Below are positions 58,501 to 64,000 of a stretch of DNA of 64,000 bases, one piece after another. Location: NCBI GenBank assembly GCA_963747315.1, contig CAVVEQ010000014.1:18203-82202 (forward strand), read 5' to 3'. The notes below the pieces were generated by a model. It made no database searches, was not told the origin of the DNA, and was given only the letters and a program-made list of their open reading frames with translations. The first letter of the stretch is position 1; the number at the start of each line of letters is the position of its first letter. This DNA comes from CAVVEQ01 sp963747315. Lineage in GTDB: Bacteria > Chloroflexota > Anaerolineae > Anaerolineales > Anaerolineaceae. The position numbers were made by a program, and so were the translations under genes.

Positions 58501-61500
58501 AATCCCGGATATCCGAGCCGTTGACGAAGAAATCCGTCAGGCTGATCGCCCCGGCCGAAACGACATGAAGTGCATAGGAGAGGTTGCCTGCGCCGTTATC
58601 GTGAAAGTTGGTGATCGTAACAGATTTGGGGGTTGTGGCTATTTGGTTATCGATCCACAACCCGTTCCCGGCTGCGGATGCGGTCCACACGTTTGTGGCG
58701 GTTACCGTACCTTTGGATTGGATATAGAGCGCGTCATCTCCGCCGGTATTATAGATCTCCACGTTCGTCAAGGTTACGTCGCCCACCGGCTGGATCAGGT
58801 CCACCGAAACCGGGGAGAGGGAAATATCGAGATCACTTAACTTTAAGCGCTCCTGTGGTATTGATCCGCAGGTTGAAATTTGCGTTTGTGTTAATTTCCG
58901 AGCCGCCCAGCGAGTTACCGTTGATCGTGACGCCCGCGCTGCCTGCGCTGTTATTCAGCCATACGTTATATCCAGTATTGTTAAACACGCGCGCGTAAGT
59001 AAGCGTGATGGCCCCGGTGCTTTCCACGTTAATCCCATAAGTGGGATTACCTGTGACATATATGTCCGTTATGGTCACCGTGGTGGCCTTGGAGATCCGC
59101 AGACCGTATCCGGGATCGTTATCAGAGATCTGGAAATTCTTTAGGGTCACCGCTCCCCCGGCATCAATCCACAACCCGTTCGTGTCACTGCTGTAAATGG
59201 AGTTTGTGTATGTGCCAGTGGTATCGAGGGTGACGGAGCCGCCGGTTTTGATCTTGACGACCGCTTCCCCGGTATTATTGTAGTTCGCGCTGGTATTGGT
59301 GATCTTCACCGCGCCCTTGCTGAGGATATCCACCGGAGTGCTGGCGTTGTGATTTACGTTAAGCCCGGAGATGGTCACCCCCGGCGTTCCACTTGTGGTG
59401 CAGACACCGCCGCTCTCGATGCAGTTATCCACAACCAGGCCGCGGTCCTGGCTGTATTGCACCTCGATACCCGTGATCGTCACCACGCCGTGCGAGCGAA
59501 TCATCACCGCGGCATTGTTGCCGAAGATGTCGTCCAAGTTGCGGGCAGTCATATTCGTGATCGTCACCGTCCCGGTTCCGAATGTATTATCCACGTAGAT
59601 CGGGCTTGTATAACCGGAATTCTGGTAGTCGAAGATATTGGTGAGGGTGATATTGCCCTTGGATTGGATGAATAATCCGTACCCGTCGTTCCAGGAAATC
59701 GGCAGGTTCACCCCAGGGGAGGAGGTTTTTACCGTGACCGGCTGCGCGGTCCCGGCGGTGTGGTTCTCCAGGTGAATCCCGTCCACCGCGTTGTTCTGCG
59801 CATCCACATCCGTCACGGTGATGGCTCCTTTGCTGGTCACCCAGATCCCGCTACCCCCGTAGCTATCCCTGTAATACCCGCCGGTGATGGTCACCGCGCT
59901 GGTGCCGCCGCTGTTGTCAATATATAGGTTGGTGTTGGCGTTGTTGGTCGATTCCAGCTTGCTGACGCTCACCGCGCCCTTGGAGGAGATGCTGGTGCCC
60001 AGGTAGGTGTTCGACCAGGAGGAGTTCTCTCCCAGCGTGCTGGAAATGGTCACCGCACCATCTGTTTGGATTAAAATACCCGATGCCGTGCCCGCGTTGT
60101 TATTATTAACGGTCACATGGTTGAGAGTCACTGCTCCGCGCGAGTCGATCTGCAATCCAACGATCGCGTTATTCGTGCTGCTGAGGTTGGATGCGCTGAC
60201 CGCGCTGACGGCTTTGGCGTCGCTGTTATCCAGGATCACCCCGCCAAAACCTCCCGAATTGTTCGCGTAATACGAATCCACCCCGTTGGCGGTGATCGCC
60301 CCGTTGGCAATAACCCGCAGGTTTCCGTAGTAATTGCTGCGCACCACCACACTTGTCAGGCTCACCGTGCCGGTGGTGGTGGTGCAGGTTCCGCCGCTCC
60401 CAAGGCAATTATCAATATAAACCCCCTGGCGGTTGTTGTTGGCTTCCACGGTCTTAAGGGTCACAGCACCGCCGGTGCTGGCCAGGATTTTTATCCCTGC
60501 TTCTCCGTTGGCTCCTCCATTTGCATTATTATTAGCATAGACATGGTCCAGCATCACAGGGCCTTTTGAAGTAGCTGGGATATAAAGACCTATCCCCCAA
60601 TCATTGTTGTCAGAAGTATCATAATTGCCGTTGAAAAGGCTGTTCTTGACTGTGATGCCCTTATCCGATTCCAGCCAGGCACCGTTACCGCGGTGGAAGT
60701 TGCTTGCGGAGACCCCGTTGAGTGTGATCGTCCCGGCCGCGTCCACCTTGAGGCTGTTCTTGCCTGTTCCGCTGCCCCCCTGGCTGTTGGAATCGAAGGA
60801 ACTGTTGTTGATGACCACGTTACCAGTTGCATTGATATACGCACCTTGGTCTTGATTAAGATCAGCCTTTACTGTGTTGAGGGTTACATTTCCAGTTTGT
60901 CCAAGTACCTGTAACCCTGTGCTGCCATTATTGGAATTGATGATTTCCAGGTCAGTGAGCGTGAGGCTGCCTGTATTCGTGTAAATATTTACCAAAGCCC
61001 CAGCCACATTACCGGTAATTTTCAATCCCTGCAAAGTGAATCCTGCCGTCGTGTTTGTGATCTGTAAATTTCCGGCGGTAAAATTCAGTGTCACTTGCGA
61101 AGACCCTGTTCCGATAAACCCAGTCATATCTGCGAGTTCTGGTCGGGCAATACCATCAATCATTAGGTTGGCCGTTAGTGTATAGGTAACCGGGATTAAA
61201 GGGTCACCTTCAATGTAGATCGGTCCGGTTGCAGTGGCGGAATATGCGGCCAAGGCTGCTTGAAGAGGTGTTAACGAGGCTGTGCAAACTGTAACAATAG
61301 CTGGACATGTACCAGATGTCGACCACCCGCGGTAGATCGCCCCATCCTTGAAATACGGGTCGCCGGTTGCCACGGTTTCCGCAGCCACTTCGCTTGCCAG
61401 CGGCAGCACCCCGCCGCCCTCATCCAGGGCAACGATCTCCGGCGAGGCTTCCTCCACCGGTTCCTCCACAGGAGGCACAACCTCTTCCACGATTACGTCT

Positions 61501-61738
61501 TCAGGCTCTTCCATCGGCGCGGTTCCTCAATCGGCACAGCCGGGGGTTCCTCGGCGGACAGCGGCTCCTCCGCCGGGGCGGCTTCCTCCACGGTGGGAAC
61601 GGTTTCCACCACCGCTGGGGTTTCCTCCGGAGCGGGGGGTAGCTCATCCTGCGCGAAGACGGGCACCGCGAGCAGGAACGCGAAAACAATCGCGATGCTG
61701 AGGGAAAGCGTGAACAAGGGGATACGGAAGGGTTTCAT
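55598..61738 (-). CDS. Giant secreted beta-helix repeat protein, two frameshifts
   Basis: Joining frames near 61505 and 58835 gives about 2,045 residues. A signal peptide (MKPFRIPLFTLSLSIAIVF, cleaved near residue 30) is followed by a Pro/Glu-rich segment (~30-95). An entry domain with TSGTCPAIVTVCTASL comes next, then about 1,850 residues of short repeats of the type GAVTLTNVxxxxNxxxGLxI, each about 22-25 residues. This is a very long right-handed beta-helix. The C-terminus ends in the helix (NGWPLTIVY) without a dockerin, cohesin, LPxTG or hydrophobic anchor. Probably a surface or extracellular fibre, possibly binding a polymer. It sits downstream of the second TauE-cupredoxin/CopZ copy. 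Confidence 0.8.
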
Positions 61739-61901
61739 TACAGGCCTCCTGGATCAAATATGAAATTGGCATGGACAACGATACGGATAACCCCTGCTGG
61801 CATTCCCGCCTGCAGAGCAAAGGTTTGGATGGCTATATCATAGCAAAAATCCAGAAGCTTGGCAACCACGCCGTAGGGTACGAAGGTTAATTGTAAGGTG
61901 G

Positions 61902-62002
61902 GGAACCTCTCCCGGTCTTCGACCACCCTCCCCTTGCTCCCGAAAAGCATCGGGAGTGCAAAGGACGCAAAGGGGAGGGCAGGGTGAGGTCGATGGTGTG
62001 GT
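61902..62002. repeat. GC-rich repeat, left flank of DUF559 gene
   Basis: The segment has AACCTCTCCCGG, CACCCTCCCCTT and then AGGGGAGGG..GGGTGAGGTCGATGGTGTGG. It matches the right-flank repeat in the same orientation, with a longer insert in the loop. The inner arms pair as an inverted repeat. Confidence 0.65.
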
Positions 62003-62037
62003 GGATGGTAGAGGAGATCAGGTAGTTACAAATTTTA

Positions 62038-62412
62038 TTAACTTTCGCCCGGTGCTGAATCCCCGTATTCGAGTGCGTTGAGGATCACCTGAAGCACAGT
62101 GTCCGTATCCTTCAGTACATCATCATTCCAGAACCTGAGCACCCTGAACCCAAGCGATTCCAGGTAAACAGTGCGAATATCGTCCTGATCCTTCTGATCC
62201 AGGTGCTGGCTGCCATCCACTTCAATGACCAATTTCCTGCTGCGGGAGCAAAAATCCACGATGTACGGACCTATTGGCTGCTGCCGGTAAAAATGATGAC
62301 CCCCAAGGCGCTTGTTCCGTAGGCGGGACCATAACTTTGCTTCGGCTTCGGTTTGATCGCGGCGAAGCTCTGGCAACTTCACCTGAGTTGAAATTTCTTT
62401 TTCCCCGGTCAC
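62038..62412 (-). CDS. DUF559-family PD-(D/E)xK nuclease-like protein
   Basis: This 124-residue protein has TEAEAKLWSRLRNKRLGG near the N-terminus, then FYRQQPIGPYIVDFC and KLVIEVDGSQH. The motif follows the Vsr/DUF559 plan, with the Asp of YIVDF and Glu/Asp of IEVDG as metal ligands, and LGFRVLRFWNDDVL at the end. These proteins are thought to be nucleases, often linked to mobile DNA. It is flanked on both sides by related GC-rich repeats, which hints at transfer as a unit. Target unknown. Confidence 0.88.
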   Translation of the reverse strand: MTGEKEISTQVKLPELRRDQTEAEAKLWSRLRNKRLGGHHFYRQQPIGPYIVDFCSRSRKLVIEVDGSQHLDQKDQDDIRTVYLESLGFRVLRFWNDDVLKDTDTVLQVILNALEYGDSAPGES

Positions 62413-62454
62413 GCGTGAATTTTATCAAATGATTTGTGGGAAAAGCTACCCACA

Positions 62455-62520
62455 CAACAACCTCTCCCGCCTTCGGCACCCTCCCCTGCTAGGGGAGGGT
62501 TGGGGTGAGGTCGATTGTGG
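62455..62520. repeat. GC-rich repeat, right flank of DUF559 gene
   Basis: AACCTCTCCCGCCTTCGGC, then CACCCTCCCCTGC..AGGGGAGGGTTGGGGTGAGG and GTCGATTGTGG. It is a direct repeat of the left-flank copy at 61902 and contains a hairpin (ACCCTCCCC/GGGGAGGGT). It resembles the hairpin at 9939 in its CCTCACCCC arms. Confidence 0.65.
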
Positions 62521-62529
62521 CGAGATCGA

Positions 62530-62742
62530 TCAGGCAGGCTCGGAGGTGTACCCCAGTTGCTCGACCGCCTGCAGGATTCTCTCCTCGCTCACACGGGATT
62601 CATCGTACTCCACCTCGAGCGTCTGCCTGTGATAGCTGGCTTTGATCTTCTGAATGCCCGGTAGGTCGCCTTCGATGCCCTCCAGCTTCATGGCGCAGGC
62701 GGAGCAGTGCATATCCGGGATGCGGAGTTTGAGCGAGGTCAT
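62530..62742 (-). CDS. CopZ-like HMA protein, copy 2
   Basis: The 70-residue HMA domain starts at ATG 62742, and MHCSAC again marks the Cu(I) site. It follows the TauE-cupredoxin gene by 7 bp, as in copy 1. The first 24 residues are identical to copy 1. The C-terminal half is clearly different (IQKIKASYHRQTLEVEYDES versus VLRVRASYHRQSLEVEFDED), so the copies are not recent exact duplicates over their whole length. Confidence 0.88.
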   Translation of the reverse strand: MTSLKLRIPDMHCSACAMKLEGIEGDLPGIQKIKASYHRQTLEVEYDESRVSEERILQAVEQLGYTSEPA

Positions 62743-62749
62743 GACAGGT

Positions 62750-63847
62750 TCATTGGAAGTAGATGACGCCGGTGTACATGCCCATCGAGCAGGTGAAGCG
62801 CAGCTCGGTGCCGCCGGCTGGGGAGGGATCTGCACCTTTTCCTCGCCGGTTTCGGGCAGCAGCACCGAGTAGCCCAGGGCGGGGATCTCGAAGGCGCGCG
62901 AGCAGGAGCGGGTTTTCTTCGTCACGATGGATAGATCCACCACCTCGCCCGCCGGGGCGATCAGTTGCGAGGGGCTGTAACCGTTATTTTTAGCGTTGAT
63001 GGTGACCAGGTGCGCGCCGCTTGAAGAAGCCGACGCGGCAGGTATATCCGCCTGCGGTCCCGCCGGTTTGGGTAACGCCTGCTCCACAGCAACAGGGCTG
63101 GAGGGCTGAAACACGCGCATGGCTGCCGCCGGGATGGCGGAGAGCGTTACGGGCGAGCCGGTCAGGTTCAACCCGGTCTCGAGCGTGATCACGCCGAAAA
63201 GCAGCAGCGCCACCGCCGCGATGCGGGTGAAGTATTTTTCAGCCAGCGACCCAAGCGCCGTGGCGAGATAGTTAGGGCGAAGAACACCGGGCTGGCGCCC
63301 AGGGTGAAGGCGAACATGATCACCGCGCCGGTCAGCGGCGCTGCCGGAGGCGATCGCCAGGGCCATCATCGATTGGGTCACCCCGCAGGGGATAAAGACC
63401 GTCAGCGCGCCGAGGAAGAGGGGGGTAAACACGGAATCTTTGGCTTTGGAGCGCCTGCGGATATAGCGGGTGATGAAGGCGGGCGGTTCGAAGGAAAAAT
63501 ACCGGAAGATGGGATGGACGTTCAGCATGCGCAGGCCGTTGCCGATCATGAACACGGCGATGGCGATCTGCATGATCCCGCGGGTGGTGCTGGATAGCGA
63601 GAGCACCGAACCGATGGCGCCCAGCAGGAACCCAAGCAGGGTGTAGGCGACCAGCTTCGAGGAAAGGAAAAGCAGAATGGGAACAGCCAGCCGCTTGCGT
63701 TTACCTTTGTTGTTGCCTTTTTCCCACTGCTCCTTTTCGATGCGGTCGGCAAGCGAGCCCGCCACCAGGCCGCCCTGGACGAGCATGCAGCTCAATGCCG
63801 CCGGTGGTGAGACCGGTGATGAATGCGGGAAGGAAGATATTTTCCAT
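62750..63847 (-). CDS. TauE/DsbD-like membrane protein with cupredoxin domain (copy 2), four indels
   Basis: Copy 2 follows copy 1 closely in protein and DNA, including the upstream promoter. The start at 63847 (MENIFLPAFITGLTTGG) is broken by a one-base insertion near 63797. A +1 and a -1 indel near 63345 and 63265 scramble SPLTGAIIMFAF-like residues. A further shift near 62815 removes the normal cupredoxin end (which would read FTCSMGMYTGVIYF). The indels may be sequencing errors or may mark an inactive copy. The role is as for copy 1: membrane copper or thiol handling with CopZ. Confidence 0.7.
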
Positions 63848-63887
63848 TGTTTACCTATAAAATCTTGCAGAGGCCGTCTGGGGAACA

Positions 63888-63918
63888 ATTATACGACTAA
63901 TCAGGTGAAAAATGTCAA
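63888..63918 (-). promoter_or_regulatory. Promoter of TauE-cupredoxin copy 2
   Basis: On the minus strand TTGACA (63913-63918) and TATAAT (63888-63893) are 19 bp apart. The -10 region is conserved at copy 1 (30491). Confidence 0.65.
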
Positions 63919-63930
63919 ATAATAAATCAA

Positions 63931-63960
63931 AATAAAACCCGGGGAGAACTGCTCCCCGGG
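63931..63960 (-). terminator. Terminator after second cohesin-anchor gene
   Basis: A 9-bp stem CCCGGGGAG/CTCCCCGGG with a five-base loop, read on the minus strand, is followed by TTTTATTTT. It occupies the same place as the terminator at 30418 in copy 1. Confidence 0.8.
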
Positions 63961-63973
63961 AAAATTCATCCAG

Positions 63974-64000
63974 TTATTTACGGGTTCTTGCGCGCAGGAA
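63974..64000 (-). CDS. C-terminal end of a second membrane-anchored cohesin gene, partial
   Basis: Only nine codons, FLRARTRK and a stop, are inside the window. They equal the last codons of the cohesin anchor gene at 30409, at DNA level almost base for base, and are in the same position relative to the TauE-cupredoxin gene. So the duplicated neighbourhood includes the cohesin anchor, most of which lies beyond the window. Confidence 0.75.
   Translation of the reverse strand, partial: FLRARTRK

Larger units (their letters stand above)
62530..64000 (-). repeat. Duplicated segment, copy 2 (inverted)
   Basis: Inverted counterpart of 30380-31858. It probably extends beyond the right edge into the rest of the cohesin gene, and the terminators and CopZ tails differ. 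Confidence 0.85.

Noticed and set aside
61738..61950. 70-codon minus-strand ORF ending directly at the start of the giant beta-helix gene
   Set aside because: It begins inside the GC-rich repeat, has no ribosome site and no recognisable protein features.
1..64000. CRISPR array, rRNA, phage or transposase genes
   Set aside because: I saw no regular spaced repeats of CRISPR type, no rRNA-like sequence and no transposase, integrase or phage structural motifs.

Overview
The window most likely comes from a Chloroflexota bacterium, probably class Anaerolineae, assembled from environmental or long-read data. This is inferred from gene content: a CIRCE-controlled hrcA-grpE-dnaK-dnaJ-prmA operon, ClpC, RadA, PriA and YchF of general bacterial type, many GT-C membrane enzymes, and non-cellulosomal cohesin/dockerin domains on beta-helix surface proteins. 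No rRNA, CRISPR array, phage or transposase gene was seen. Single-base frameshifts interrupt many genes, including housekeeping ones (priA, clpC, holA, prmA, degV). Most are therefore probably consensus errors, although the ABC exporter at 2.4-5.0 kb has so many that real decay is possible.

Layout. 0-8 kb: two membrane or secreted hypothetical proteins, a broken methyltransferase, a heavily frameshifted ABC-2 exporter, an ABC-F ATPase and a DUF333 lipoprotein. 7.9-13.7 kb: the heat-shock operon on the minus strand, with a perfect CIRCE element and a clear promoter. 13.7-19.6 kb: a minus-strand run of five genes (LacI regulator, B12-binding mutase-like enzyme, opine dehydrogenase, ATP-grasp ligase, Ca2+/cation antiporter). 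It is headed by a 32-bp perfect palindromic operator and faces a divergent lysine 2,3-aminomutase gene. 21.3-24.4 kb: aldo/keto reductase, membrane HD-domain protein and DegV.

24.8-31.9 kb: a secreted beta-helix protein that carries both a cohesin-like domain and a C-terminal dockerin, then a membrane-anchored cohesin, then a TauE/DsbD-like membrane protein fused to a cupredoxin domain, then a CopZ-like protein. 32-55 kb: mostly housekeeping genes (holA, radA, M3 peptidase, sugar nucleotidyltransferase, aminotransferase, clpC, priA, MEMO family, tRNA-Leu, ychF, CBS protein, small regulator operon, surE) and two large GT-C membrane proteins. 55.6-64 kb, minus strand: a giant (about 2,045 aa) beta-helix surface protein, a DUF559 nuclease-like gene flanked by GC-rich repeats, and a second copy of the CopZ and TauE-cupredoxin genes. 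At the very edge lie the last nine codons of a second cohesin-anchor gene.

The two most interesting systems are: (a) the duplicated, inverted neighbourhood 'beta-helix protein + cohesin anchor + TauE-cupredoxin + CopZ', which looks like a copper- or redox-linked surface display system using cohesin-dockerin pairing; and (b) the LacI-controlled operon joining a B12 enzyme, an opine dehydrogenase, an ATP-grasp ligase and an antiporter next to KamA, which looks like an undescribed pathway for an amino-acid-derived small molecule.
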